A stretch of DNA of 64,000 bases from contig NZ_MUXE01000001.1 in NCBI RefSeq assembly GCF_003063245.1, positions 124,001 through 188,000 of the forward strand, written 5' to 3'. This stretch comes from Arcobacter caeni. GTDB taxonomy: Bacteria > Campylobacterota > Campylobacteria > Campylobacterales > Arcobacteraceae. Made by a program: the position numbers and the translations under genes. Shown here piece by piece: positions 19,874 through 30,000 of the stretch. Each line of letters opens with the position of its first letter. The stretch's first letter is position 1. The notes under the pieces were generated by a model, which made no database searches, had not been told where the DNA came from, and saw only the letters and a list, made by a program, of their open reading frames with translations.

Positions 19874-20914
19874 TTATTTTCCTTTTGTAGCTTGTATTTT
19901 ATTTACATATTCATAAGTAATTGGAATATATTTTTTTAAAGGAAGTGTACTTGCTACTTCATTAAATAATCTTGAGAAATCTTGAAATAAATAGTTTGCC
20001 ATTGATCCAGGAATTGAATTTATTTCATTTAAATAAACTGTATCATTTACAACAAAAAAATCACATCTAATAATTGAGCCTTCAAATAAAGTATTATAAA
20101 GTCTTCTAAATGACTCTTTTATTTCTTCATTTAATTTTTCTCCCAAATCTACTTCTAGAGCTTTTGAAGTTCTTGAAAAATCTAAATATTTTTTATCAAA
20201 ATCTAAAAATTCAGCTTTTTGTGGTTCTTCAATAATAGAAAATCTAAACTCTCCATTTACTTTTGTTCCAGCTAAATTATACTCTTTTACTCCACTTATA
20301 AATGGTTCAATTATTACTGCATTATCAAATTCATAAGCAACATCAAGAGCATATTCTAACTCTTCTTGTGATTTAACAATTGAAACCCCAATAGAACTTC
20401 CTAATTTTACAGGTTTTAAAATTGCAGGAAAACTATCAACTACAACTTTATCACCTTTTGTAAAGTATTTATAATCTAAAGTATTAACGCCAACACTTGA
20501 AGCATAACCTTTTGTTAAAAATTTATTTGAACTCACAACACAAGCTTCAGTTCTTGGAGCCACAAAAGGAATATTATAAAATTCTAAAACAGAAGATAAA
20601 ACACCATCTTCACCATCTCCACCATGAGAAAGATTTAAAACTACATCATAATGTATTGTTTGGTCTTTTGAAAAAAGTCCACCTTTTTTATAAAAACCAC
20701 CTTTTTGTAAAAAAACCTTATCAAACTTCTTATATTCCCCTGTACTAAACAACTTTGATTTAATAATGTCAGTTGGAATATGATATAAATCTCTTGATGC
20801 ATCTAGAAATAGATAAATTAATTCATTGTTTAATACATCTTTCATAGCAATTGAACTTACTATTGAAATTTCATGTTCAAAACTTACTCCACCAAAAACT
20901 ATAGCTATCTTCAT
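19874..20914 (-). CDS. ddl: D-alanine--D-alanine ligase
   Basis: The 346-aa ATP-grasp enzyme joins two D-alanines for peptidoglycan. It starts MKIAIVFGGVSFEHEISIVS and shows the LSHGGDGEDGVLSSVLE loop, the ATP-grasp KPVKLGSSIGVSIV segment, and the metal-binding end RCDFFVVNDTVYLNEINSIP with GSMANYLF. It lies between ruvA and the hydrolase gene in the same direction, as in Campylobacter. Confidence 0.96.
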   Translation of the reverse strand: MKIAIVFGGVSFEHEISIVSSIAMKDVLNNELIYLFLDASRDLYHIPTDIIKSKLFSTGEYKKFDKVFLQKGGFYKKGGLFSKDQTIHYDVVLNLSHGGDGEDGVLSSVLEFYNIPFVAPRTEACVVSSNKFLTKGYASSVGVNTLDYKYFTKGDKVVVDSFPAILKPVKLGSSIGVSIVKSQEELEYALDVAYEFDNAVIIEPFISGVKEYNLAGTKVNGEFRFSIIEEPQKAEFLDFDKKYLDFSRTSKALEVDLGEKLNEEIKESFRRLYNTLFEGSIIRCDFFVVNDTVYLNEINSIPGSMANYLFQDFSRLFNEVASTLPLKKYIPITYEYVNKIQATKGK

Positions 20915-20940
20915 CCGATTCCTTTTTTATAAATATATTT

Positions 20941-21504
20941 TTATTTTTGTAATTTTTTTAATGCTTCTTTTACTAAATCACTTGTATTTCCACTCACACA
21001 AGTTTTTAATACTTTTGAAACTAAATCTTTTTTAAATCCTAAAGATTCTAAAGCAAGTGCTGCTTCAAATGATGAAGAAAGTGCTGAGTTATCACTTCCG
21101 TCATGAGAATCAACAATAAATCCTGAAAGTTCCACAAGTATTCTACTTGCACCCTTAGGTCCTAATCCTGGAACTCTTTTTAACATAGTTACATCATTTT
21201 CACTTACAATTTGTGCAAATGATGTTGGTGTAAAAGTAGAACAAATTGCAAGTGCTACTTTTGGACCTACTCCATTTATTTTAATAACTGTATCAAAAAG
21301 TTTTTTCTCATTTACATCTAAAAAACCATATAAAGATTGAGAATCTTCTCTAATTATATGAGTAATTTCTAGTTTTACATCATCAGAAATAATTTTTGAA
21401 CTGCAATTTAATGAAACAAAAATTTCATAAATAATTCCATTTACATTTACATTTAATAATGTTGGTTCTTTTTTTGTTATCTTTCCTACAAGTCCGACTA
21501 TCAT
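20941..21504 (-). CDS. ruvA: Holliday junction DNA helicase subunit RuvA
   Basis: The 187-aa protein has the OB fold ([20 protein letters not shown]), two helix-hairpin-helix motifs ([20 protein letters not shown] and [19 protein letters not shown]), and a C-terminal RuvB-binding helical domain ([19 protein letters not shown]). RuvA binds four-way junctions and loads RuvB for branch migration. It is the first gene of the run down to the HIT gene; a divergent chemoreceptor lies upstream. Confidence 0.96.
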   Translation of the reverse strand: MIVGLVGKITKKEPTLLNVNVNGIIYEIFVSLNCSSKIISDDVKLEITHIIREDSQSLYGFLDVNEKKLFDTVIKINGVGPKVALAICSTFTPTSFAQIVSENDVTMLKRVPGLGPKGASRILVELSGFIVDSHDGSDNSALSSSFEAALALESLGFKKDLVSKVLKTCVSGNTSDLVKEALKKLQK

Positions 21505-21599
21505 TATTTAGCTCTTTATCTCACAAAAATGTTGAATTTAATATTTAATATATAAATTTCATTATATAATAAATACACTTAAACAAAAAGGCTGGTGTC

Positions 21600-23783
21600 A
21601 TGCTTGAATTAATAACAAAAAAAATAAGCAATAAGATAATTTTTGCTCTATTTATTTTAATGTCGCTAAGTAGTATAACAGTTGTATATTTTACAACATC
21701 AAAGGTGACAAAAGATTCTATTGAAAAAACAAAAGATAATCTTGAGATGTTAAATGCTGCAATATTTCAAAGTCTAAGAAATGCAATGAACACAGGAGAC
21801 CCTGTACAAATAGCAAAATCAGAAGAAGATGCAAGTCATATAAAAGGTGTTAAAAATTTAACTGTTGCAAAGGGAAAACCTTTAATGGAATTATATCCAT
21901 CAAACATTCCATATACAACAAATAAAGAAGTTCTTAATGCTTTTGATTCTAAGCAACCTTTCCTTTTACAAACAAACAATGAAAATGGTCATAACATAAG
22001 AATGATAAAACCTATGATTGCAACACAAGAGTGTTTAATGTGTCATGGTAATCAAAATGAAGGTGATGTAATTGGAGTAATGGATTTAACTTTTTCATTA
22101 GATGAAGCTGACATACAAATTAGAGGTTTGATTACAGAAATTTCAATTATCTCTATAATATTAGCCTTTATAACTATTGGTTTAATTCTTGTTATCGTAA
22201 GAAGAGCTACAAATCCAATTCAAAAATTAAAAGATGGATTTGAAAACTTATTACATTCAAATGACACAAATATATCTTTAGCAGTAGAATCTAAAGACGA
22301 AATAGGAGAAGTTGCAACTTTATTTAATGCTTATATGGATAAAGTTAGAGCTGGATTAAAACAAGATGAGAAAGTAATCGAAGAAGCAAGTGATGTTTTA
22401 GAAAAAACAGCAAACGGATTTTTTGTTTACAAAGTTGAATCAATTGCATCTAATCCTCATGTTGAAGACTTAAAAAACAGATTAAATTCTATGATTTTAA
22501 GTACAAAAAATACTGTAGACAAAATCAATGAAACATTAAGATATTACTCTGAATCAAAATTTGACTACAAAATAAATGATGATGGAATTTATGGAAACTT
22601 AGGTTCTTTAACAGCTGGAATTAAATTAGTAGGAAATAATACTTCTGAAATTTTAGCAATGGTTATGAACACAGGAAATGCATTAAATGAAAATACACAA
22701 ACTCTTTCAAGTGCATCAAATAATCTATCAGCTTCTTCGAATCAACAAGCTGCATCTTTAGAAGAAACTGCTGCTGCTTTAGAAGAGATAACATCAACTA
22801 TTCAAACAAATACATTAGCAACAAATAAAATGTCACAACTAGCACAAAATGTTACTACCTCTGCAAAAAATGGACAAGATTTAGCAAATCAAACAGCTAA
22901 TTCAATGGATGAAATTAACAAAGAAGTAAGCTCTATAAATGAAGCTATCGAAGTTATTGATCAAATTGCTTTCCAAACAAATATTCTTTCACTAAATGCA
23001 GCCGTAGAAGCAGCAACAGCTGGTGAAGCTGGAAAAGGATTTGCAGTAGTTGCAGCTGAAGTGCGAAACCTTGCAAATAGAAGTGCGGATGCGGCAAAAG
23101 AGATTAAACACATAGTTGAATTAGCTAGTAAAAAAGCTAAAGAAGGTAAAAATATATCTGATAATATGATTGATGGATATAAAGAATTAAATGAAAATAT
23201 TTCAAATACAATCTTAACTATAAATGAAGTAGCAAACGCATCAAAAGAGCAAGAAAAAGGAATAGTTCAAATTAATGATGCTATTAATTTATTAGATCAA
23301 GCAACTCAAAAAAATGCACAAGTTGCAGATCAGATTTCTAAAATGGCAGATACAATTGCTACTATGTCTAACTCTTTAGTAACTGCTGCTGCAAAAGCTT
23401 CTTTCCTAGAAGATTCTCTAGATAAAGTTTCTGATGTAGATTTAGTATATCAAACAGCATTATTAAAAGTAGAAATACTAAATACAAAAGATACAGCATA
23501 TGCAAAATTGGGTGATTATAAATCATTTAAAATACAAGAGAATCAAGGTTTAAAACAATGGTGCGAAAATTATGTAAATTCAGATAAAAAAGTAGATATG
23601 GAAATAATAAATAATATAGATATGTTAAATAAAAAATTCCATACTAACTTACAAGATTTAGTAGATTCAAACTCAAATAAAGAATCAAATGAAACTTTAA
23701 ATAAAAAAGCGAAAGAAGTAGAAATAGATACTTTTAAAATTTTTACAAATCTTAATAATCTTAAAATAAATAAGAAAAGATAA
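21600..23783 (+). CDS. methyl-accepting chemotaxis protein with periplasmic haem-c motif and CZB-like tail
   Basis: The 727-aa chemoreceptor has membrane segments at about 13-31 and 180-201. The periplasmic part contains TQECLMCHG (Cys145, Cys148, His149), a CxxCH haem-attachment motif in a DUF3365/Tll0287-like context. A HAMP region ([14 protein letters not shown]) and a complete signalling hairpin ([40 protein letters not shown]) follow. The last ~110 residues resemble a chemoreceptor zinc-binding (CZB) domain, keeping LKQWCENYV and FHTNL but lacking some usual histidines. It is likely a redox or gas sensor feeding CheA; the ligand is inferred. Confidence 0.88.
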   Translation: MLELITKKISNKIIFALFILMSLSSITVVYFTTSKVTKDSIEKTKDNLEMLNAAIFQSLRNAMNTGDPVQIAKSEEDASHIKGVKNLTVAKGKPLMELYPSNIPYTTNKEVLNAFDSKQPFLLQTNNENGHNIRMIKPMIATQECLMCHGNQNEGDVIGVMDLTFSLDEADIQIRGLITEISIISIILAFITIGLILVIVRRATNPIQKLKDGFENLLHSNDTNISLAVESKDEIGEVATLFNAYMDKVRAGLKQDEKVIEEASDVLEKTANGFFVYKVESIASNPHVEDLKNRLNSMILSTKNTVDKINETLRYYSESKFDYKINDDGIYGNLGSLTAGIKLVGNNTSEILAMVMNTGNALNENTQTLSSASNNLSASSNQQAASLEETAAALEEITSTIQTNTLATNKMSQLAQNVTTSAKNGQDLANQTANSMDEINKEVSSINEAIEVIDQIAFQTNILSLNAAVEAATAGEAGKGFAVVAAEVRNLANRSADAAKEIKHIVELASKKAKEGKNISDNMIDGYKELNENISNTILTINEVANASKEQEKGIVQINDAINLLDQATQKNAQVADQISKMADTIATMSNSLVTAAAKASFLEDSLDKVSDVDLVYQTALLKVEILNTKDTAYAKLGDYKSFKIQENQGLKQWCENYVNSDKKVDMEIINNIDMLNKKFHTNLQDLVDSNSNKESNETLNKKAKEVEIDTFKIFTNLNNLKINKKR

Positions 23784-23809
23784 AAGAAGAAAATCTTCTT
23801 TTATCTTTT
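23779..23809. terminator. bidirectional hairpin terminator
   Basis: A perfect 12-bp inverted repeat (GATAAAAGAAGA at 23779-23790 and TCTTCTTTTATC at 23794-23805, loop AAA) overlaps the chemoreceptor stop codon and is followed by TTTTAG. The convergent gene ends 20 bp further on. The structure can end transcription in both directions. Confidence 0.8.
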
Positions 23810-23828
23810 AGAGAAACTTTAGAGACTT

Positions 23829-24182
23829 TTATGCTTGCATTTGTTTAATCAAAGCTTCTAATTCATCATCTGAAAGAGTTTCCTCACATGAGTCAATGTT
23901 TTTAGCACTTGGAGCTAAATTATATTGGCTTTTATCTATGTCATTTTTTTCACAAACAAAATTTACAACTCTTTCGATTTTCTGTCTATGTAAATCATGA
24001 TGTTGTAGTAAACCAAAAATATCAGAAATTTTATTTATAGCTTTATCTTTTTTATATAATGGTAGTTCTGAATTACTTATCATTTCTTCAATAGATTCGA
24101 TATTATCATAAATTAATTGAGCATTCATCTCTGACTCTTTTATAACTTCACATAATTGCGCAATTAATTCTTCGTATGACAT
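23829..24182 (-). CDS. short CheZ-like CheY-P phosphatase
   Basis: The 117-aa protein is mostly helical. The segment FGLLQHHDLHRQKIERVVN (Asp63 and Gln67) matches the D-x3-Q catalytic spacing of CheZ, where these residues dephosphorylate CheY-P. The C-terminus LSDDELEALIKQM resembles the CheY-binding tail of CheZ after a flexible linker. It is about half the length of E. coli CheZ. Its place next to a chemoreceptor supports a chemotaxis role. The alternative is another helical chemotaxis accessory protein. Confidence 0.65.
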   Translation of the reverse strand: MSYEELIAQLCEVIKESEMNAQLIYDNIESIEEMISNSELPLYKKDKAINKISDIFGLLQHHDLHRQKIERVVNFVCEKNDIDKSQYNLAPSAKNIDSCEETLSDDELEALIKQMQA

Positions 24183-24257
24183 AAAACTTCCTTTATTTTA
24201 AATATTAAGATTAGTTTAACTTAGTTTTACTTAATACATTTTATATTTATTTAATTA

Positions 24258-25322
24258 TTAATGAATTATTTCAGCAATTACTTCTGTTGCATATGAACCT
24301 TTTGGTAAATAAAATTGTATTTCCATCCAGTTCTTATCTTCTTTATAGTTAGAAGAAAGCTCTTCAGGAAAAATCCAAGCAAATCTTCTTGCTCCATCTT
24401 CTCCTGTGTTTTGTTCAAATTCTTTTTCAATTTCATATGCTAAATCAACTGAATTTTTAACTCTTTTTCCACTTAAAAGTCCTGTTGGAACTCTATCTCT
24501 TTCATTGAATTTCAAAGATTCTTCTTCTAAATTTTCAATTGTAAATATTTTCCCAAAAGGATAATGAGAAAGTAAATCTCCAGTTATAAGTTTAAAAGGA
24601 TGTTTTTGTTTTTTCATTTGTTTTACAACATCAAGAGGTAAATTTAATCTTTGATAAATCTCTTTTGGTTCAAAAGCATCAACTAATTTTGATATTTCTA
24701 TTCTTTTTGAAAGCCATGAATTAAAAAGATAACTTTGATATGCATTGATGTACATTTGTTTTAAATTTCTTCTTTTTTCTTTTAATTTTCCATCAATAAT
24801 ATCTTTACCTTTTTTGTAATTATCTCCATCAATTCCAAATCTTTGAAAACCAAAATAGTTAGGGATTCCATTTGTAACAATTGACCCTAAAGCTTCTTCA
24901 ATTTTTCTTTTTTCAATTGCTCCAACTCTTTTTAGTCTTATAAAAAACTTATTCCCTTTTAAATGGCCTACTTTTATTTTGTTATTATGATAAGTAGTTT
25001 CAAGTATTTTTAGGTTTTCATGTTGAAAAGATTTTAATTGCTCTTCATATTTTCTATGAACTGAAATTGATTGAACTGTCATTGCATTTTTATCTTTAAG
25101 TCCTGCATATCCAAAATCTCTTGAACTACAATTTAGAAACTTTGATAATATTTCTATTGCATCCCAAGTTGCTAAATCTTTTTTTCTAATTTTTAAAATA
25201 AGATGTTCACCCTCACCTGAAAATTCATAAAGTGGGATTTCTGTAACCACGAAGTCATCTTTGTTTTGTTTAAAAAGCACATCAATTTTTGAGTGATTTA
25301 AATATCTTTGTAATTGTTCCAA
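24258..25322 (-). CDS. truD: tRNA pseudouridine synthase D
   Basis: The 354-aa enzyme makes pseudouridine 13 in tRNA. Motifs include the N-terminal LKIRKKDLATWDAIEIL, the catalytic Asp loop FGYAGLKDKNAMTVQSISV, NYFGFQRFGIDGDN and the C-terminal GSYATEVIAEI. The start is TTG at 25322, with AAAGGAAA a few bases upstream. That ribosome binding site lies inside a perfect 14-bp hairpin, so translation is probably restricted until the hairpin opens. The gene seems to be transcribed alone behind a thiL terminator-like repeat. Confidence 0.95.
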   Translation of the reverse strand: MEQLQRYLNHSKIDVLFKQNKDDFVVTEIPLYEFSGEGEHLILKIRKKDLATWDAIEILSKFLNCSSRDFGYAGLKDKNAMTVQSISVHRKYEEQLKSFQHENLKILETTYHNNKIKVGHLKGNKFFIRLKRVGAIEKRKIEEALGSIVTNGIPNYFGFQRFGIDGDNYKKGKDIIDGKLKEKRRNLKQMYINAYQSYLFNSWLSKRIEISKLVDAFEPKEIYQRLNLPLDVVKQMKKQKHPFKLITGDLLSHYPFGKIFTIENLEEESLKFNERDRVPTGLLSGKRVKNSVDLAYEIEKEFEQNTGEDGARRFAWIFPEELSSNYKEDKNWMEIQFYLPKGSYATEVIAEIIH

Positions 25323-25327
25323 TATTT

Positions 25328-25359
25328 TTCCTTTAAATTAGATTCCTAATTTAAAGGAA
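25328..25359 (-). promoter_or_regulatory. hairpin that buries the truD ribosome binding site
   Basis: A perfect 14-bp inverted repeat with a four-base loop lies directly before the truD TTG start. In the minus-strand RNA the 3' arm contains the Shine-Dalgarno AAAGGAA, paired with UUCCUUU of the 5' arm. All pairs are Watson-Crick and mostly A-U. Such a layout is expected for an RNA thermometer or other translational switch. It is not followed by a U-run, so it does not look like a terminator. Confidence 0.7.
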
Positions 25360-25422
25360 CCGATATTTTTTAACTACTTTTTAACATAATTTATAAAAAA
25401 TTATTAAAAGTAGCAAAACCCT

Positions 25423-25448
25423 AAAGAGAACAACGAGTTGTTCTTTTC
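25423..25448 (-). terminator. probable terminator behind thiL
   Basis: An inverted repeat (AGAACAAC at 25427-25434, GTTGTTCT at 25437-25444, extended by A-T and G-T pairs) starts 10 bp beyond the thiL stop. On the minus strand it is followed by TTTAGGGTTTTG rather than a clean T-run, so it is a moderate terminator at best. Confidence 0.45.
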
Positions 25449-25457
25449 ACTGATTGA

Positions 25458-26279
25458 CTAAAAATGATGATTTTTACAAGTAGTTCTATATTTGCCTTTT
25501 ATTGCTTTTGCAAATATATTTAAATCTACTTTATGTTTTAAAGCTATTTTATTTATTTTTTCTAAATTCTTTTCATCAAAAGAAAAAAGAATTTCATACT
25601 CTTCTCCTGAACTTCCAATATTTTCAGATATTTCATTAAAAAATTCAAAACCAACTTTACTAGATTTTGATAATTTTTCTAATTCAAAAAATAATCCATC
25701 AGAAATATCCATTGAAGCTGTTATAAAAGGTGCAATTTCATAAAAAAAGTATGGATTTAGTTTTGGTTTTATAAATTTTGATTTTTTTGAAATAACTTCA
25801 TTTTTTAAAAGTTTTTCCAAATCTTCTTTAGATGAACCCAAAGTTCCTGTGTGACAAATAAGATTATTTTTTTTAACTCCTGATCTCAAGACTGGATTTG
25901 AAGTTTTTGAAATAATTGTTATTGAAATATCTAATTTTTCATTAGATATTGTATCACCACCAATAATTTGAATGTCAAATTTACGAGCAGCTTTTTTAAA
26001 ACCTTTTGCCAACTCTTTTAAATCTTTATTTGAATATGATTTGGGAATAGCAACACTTAAAAGCGCATAAGCGGGAATTGCATTCATTACAATTGCATCT
26101 GAAATATTAACTATCATTGATTTATAAGCAATTTGTTTTAAACTCATCCACTCTTTTTTGAAATGTACATTCTCAAAAAAAGCATCCATTGAGTAAACAA
26201 ATCCATCAATAAAAGCACCATCATCACCAATAATTTTATTATTTGAAAATTGTTTTATAAAATATTCTTCTTTATTCAT
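25458..26279 (-). CDS. thiL: thiamine-monophosphate kinase
   Basis: The protein (273 aa from the ATG at 26279) phosphorylates thiamine monophosphate to thiamine diphosphate. It has the AIR-synthase fold signatures: IGDDGAFIDGFVYSMDAFFE, IAYKSMIVNISDAIVMNAIP, IQIIGGDTISNEKLDISITI and the C-terminal TASMDISDGLFFELEKL with SGEEYEILF. A TTG two codons earlier is an alternative start. A TATAAT box ends only about 7 bp before the ATG and no ribosome binding site is seen, so the mRNA may be leaderless. It is shorter than the usual ~320 aa but keeps the core. Confidence 0.92.
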   Translation of the reverse strand: MNKEEYFIKQFSNNKIIGDDGAFIDGFVYSMDAFFENVHFKKEWMSLKQIAYKSMIVNISDAIVMNAIPAYALLSVAIPKSYSNKDLKELAKGFKKAARKFDIQIIGGDTISNEKLDISITIISKTSNPVLRSGVKKNNLICHTGTLGSSKEDLEKLLKNEVISKKSKFIKPKLNPYFFYEIAPFITASMDISDGLFFELEKLSKSSKVGFEFFNEISENIGSSGEEYEILFSFDEKNLEKINKIALKHKVDLNIFAKAIKGKYRTTCKNHHF

Positions 26280-26342
26280 TCGCAATTATATCAAAGATGT
26301 GCAAAATTTACACGATATTTAAAAAATTACAAATAACTTTTC

Positions 26343-26391
26343 AAAGAGGATATATTTTATCCTCTTTATTTTAAAGAAATTATTGTATAAT
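26343..26391 (+). promoter_or_regulatory. promoter region of the superoxide reductase with palindrome
   Basis: A -10 TATAAT lies at 26386-26391. The poor -35 region is overlapped by a perfect inverted repeat (AAAGAGGATA at 26343-26352, TATCCTCTTT at 26358-26367). Because the two flanking genes diverge here, a terminator makes little sense; an operator for an activator or repressor is more likely. The ribosome binding site TAGGAG precedes the ATG at 26423. Confidence 0.55.
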
Positions 26392-26422
26392 GCGCCTTTA
26401 AATAATTTAATTAGGAGACAAA

Positions 26423-26809
26423 ATGCCAAAAATTAACAAATATGTTGATATTGATACTGTTGAAAGAGAAGCAAAAAAAGATTTAATAGATAGACATAGT
26501 CCATTTATTCACTGTGCAGCAACTGCAAAAAAAGGTGAGCCATTTGAAGTAACTGTTAAAATGGGTAACGAATATACTCATCCAGATGATTTTGATCATT
26601 ATATTGAATCTGTAACATTATATAACGGTGATGTTCAATTAGCTAAAGCTTCTTATGTTCCAGGAACATTAGGAAATGTAAAAGCTCATAATACTACAAC
26701 ATTTACAATTATTCCAACTGGTTCAAAATTAAACCTAGTGGCTCATGGTTACTGTACAAAACACGGTATCTGGGAAGGTACACCTGTAGAAGTATCAGTA
26801 GCTGAATAA
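26423..26809 (+). CDS. class II superoxide reductase (neelaredoxin-type)
   Basis: The 128-aa protein has the mononuclear iron site of superoxide reductases, which turn superoxide into hydrogen peroxide without making oxygen. The ligands are seen as His in DRHSPF, two His in THPDDFDHYIESV, and the Cys and His of GYCTKHGIWE. The usual Glu-Lys pair before the first His is Asp-Arg. The N-terminal desulforedoxin domain of class I enzymes is absent. It is a monocistronic gene with its own promoter and terminator, and it marks the last core gene before the island. Confidence 0.93.
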   Translation: MPKINKYVDIDTVEREAKKDLIDRHSPFIHCAATAKKGEPFEVTVKMGNEYTHPDDFDHYIESVTLYNGDVQLAKASYVPGTLGNVKAHNTTTFTIIPTGSKLNLVAHGYCTKHGIWEGTPVEVSVAE

Positions 26810-26831
26810 GCTATAAGCCCTATTCTATAGT

Positions 26832-26866
26832 AAAGGCAAGAGATTTTTATCTCTTGCCTTTTTTTA
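26832..26866 (+). terminator. strong rho-independent terminator
   Basis: The stem AAAGGCAAGAGA/TCTCTTGCCTTT with an A/T loop is followed by a T-run (26859-26865). It ends the superoxide reductase transcript and separates the core genome from the island. Confidence 0.92.
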
Positions 26867-26868
26867 TG

Positions 26869-26942
26869 TTTGTTGGTTATTTGTTGGTAGCACATTGACT
26901 TGTCAACAAAATATGCTATTTAGCAGTTTGGCAAGTTTGGCA
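26869..26942. repeat. cluster of short repeats at the left island junction
   Basis: Three structures lie within 74 bp: TTTGTTGGT twice with 11-bp period (26869-26877, 26880-26888), a perfect 12-bp palindrome TTGACTTGTCAA (26895-26906), and a perfect tandem of the 9-mer AGTTTGGCA (26925-26942). They lie immediately after the core-gene terminator and about 150 bp before the first island stop codon. This is where an attachment site would be expected, but the other end of the element is not in the window. Confidence 0.45.
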
Positions 26943-27094
26943 GCTTTTCAAATTTATTAGAGATCCACTTTATATTTTAGAAAATTATTTTATTAGTATC
27001 CTACTATAGGCAATTTATTCGGACAAGCTACATGTAAATATTTTTACACCTATTTTTAGTTTTCTAAAAATATTGTTCACATAATCTTTTATTT

Positions 27095-30000
27095 TTACTT
27101 AATAAAATCTTTAAAAAAAATTCCGAATTCTAGTTTATAATTTATACTCCGTATCGTATTGGTCAAAAATTCAAACCTTTTTACAGAATATTTTTTCAAG
27201 TTAATAATCTCAAAATTATAATTTCCTGCTAAAAATAATGGTATTTTTAATTTGAATGTATTTGTTTTAAAATTATAATAATATATAAAAATATCTGATT
27301 TATAAATTACATAATTATTTATTATTAGCAAATCTTCAATATGAGAATTTAAAGTATAATTTTTAGAAATTTTATTTCTTAATAGATCAATAATTACGAA
27401 ATTTCCTCTGTCTTTTAAGTAGCCAATAAGTTGATTTTCTTTTTCATTGTATTTGAATGAAACATGAAGATTATGCATATCCTCATCATTATAATCAAAT
27501 AAACTACTTTGTAATAATATGTATCCATTATCTTCAATAAAAATAAAATTTATTTCTTCACTAAAATAGACATTTTTTGTACCATGTTTAAAAAAATAGA
27601 AATCTAGTGTGGATACTATTTTATAGAATTCATTATCTTTATAAATCACAATTGTGTTTAAATCTAAAATATAGAATTTGAAAAAATCTAAATCTATATA
27701 CTCATCATCATTCTTTGATTCAGAAATCAATTTTCCTTTAAAATCATAAACATATAATTTCTTATAATTAGTGTAAACGTTTCTTTCATATATAGCAATA
27801 TATTTATTTAATAAAATATCAAATAGAATTTCATTAGCAAATTTCTTTATAAATACTTTATTTAATAAATTATCTTTAACTATCAATATATTTTTTTCAT
27901 TATTAAGTATAAATTCAAATTCTCCAATCAAATTTAATAAACTATTGTTTTTTTCGTAAAATTTAAAATTATTATTTACATTTTTATTATCAAAAACAAT
28001 GTCATTATTATCATTTAATTTTTTAGTAACAAAACTGATATTAACAATTACAATTTCTTTTTTTGAATAAGCTAATAAACATTTATCATTGATAATTAAA
28101 ACATCTTCTATTTCTAATTCTAGTCCTTCTATAATATGAATTTGTTCGTTATTTATTAATTTAAAATTTTTATCTAAATAATGAATCTCTATACTAGTAT
28201 AATCTGATATCCTTTTCTTTTTAATATATCCCTTTTCATTCTCTTCTGATTCATTCAAATCTAGAAGAATTTTTTTATTATTGATAAATAATTCATGAAA
28301 TTCAATTATATTTTTAAACTCGTTATTAACATATGTAAATTTAAACTCATAATTAAAATAGTTAAATAAAATAATAGTTTTAGTTGATGGATAATATGAT
28401 ACTAATTTAATAAGTTTATTATTGAAAATATCAAATATTATAAATTTATCAAGAGTTATAAAAATAAATAAACCATCATTAATAAAAAAAATATTCTGAA
28501 TATTAGATATATTAACTTCTTTTATTATTTTAAGATTATTATTAAAGACACATACTTTTACATCAAATATTACAACTATATATTTATCATTTAATATTTT
28601 TATTAATTTAATTTCATCATCAAAATAACTATACGCTGATAATCCCTGTCTTTCAAAAAGTTTTAAAATATTTTCATTTTTAATCCATATCCAATTAATT
28701 TTATCTTTAGATAGAATATCATTTGATATGATAGTTAAAGGAGAATTTTCGCCATCTTCATATGCTAATTGAAATAAAGATTGATGTGGTTTCCAGAACT
28801 CTTCATTAACTCTCAAAATCAAATGTTCTTTCTCTCTATAAAAACTCTCCCAAGGATATATTTCATCTTCTGTAATATTATCAAGTTGAGTAGCTTTTGA
28901 TATAATATCTCTAAAACTATCTTGTTTATTGTTATCATAAACAGAACCTGCAAATTCTAAATCAAACAATATTTCTTTTAACTCTTTAAATTGTTTTGAA
29001 TGAAATAGTTGATAAGGATATTCACTTAACATATGAAGATTATGATATCTTTGATTCCAATTTTTATTTTTATCTTGTTTCAAATAAAAATAATCAGAAA
29101 GTTCTTTATGTAATTGTTTTGCATTTTTTTTATAAAAATTCTCTTTTATAACCTCTTCAATAATCCTGTGATATGGTTTTATTAACATTTGTCCATCTAT
29201 TAACTTTTCAGTAAATATATTTTGAACATAATAATAAAATCTTGACCATATAGCATTTGGGAGTTTATTTAGACTTGGATATCTATGATTTTGAAATAAT
29301 TCTAAAAACTTTTTATCATTTGAAAATAAATCTAAAAGTTCTTCTTCACTTAAACCATCTTTTGAAGCAGCTATATATCCAAATGATAATTCTAAGAGTT
29401 CTTTTTCATGATGATATTGTTTAACTATAAATTCAAAAAACTGGATAATAAGTTTTTCTTCAGTATCTTTTAAATGTAAATTATTTTGTTTAGATTTCCA
29501 ATGTTTAACTATTTCAAATATTAATCGCAAATGTAAAGGTGTAATATTTTGCAAATTTGAATTTATTTCTTTCCATTGTTTTATAGTTAATTTTCTATTT
29601 TGAGATTCTAATAATTTTTTTAAAATTTTTTTATTTGTAGTAGTACCTAAAGGTAATAATTCATACTTGTTTTTTAAATAAGATAATCTATTAAAATATT
29701 CCGAATAATCACTATTATCTTTTTTATTTTCATCGTATAAAGTAGAGAATACTATTTTTATATTTGATTGAAGTTGATCAAGAAAGATAGTTAAATCATT
29801 ATAATCTTCAAATTGATCTAATGCATCTAAAAATATAACTACTTTTTTGTTGTTCAATTTTTCAAGTTGTAATTTAAATTGTTCTTTAAATTTTCTCTCT
29901 TCTATTTCTATATTTGGTTTAGGAAGATCATTTTTATTTTGTAAATTTGCTTCTATTTCCCAAAATATATTTTCAAATAAAATTCGTGAATAAGTTGAAT

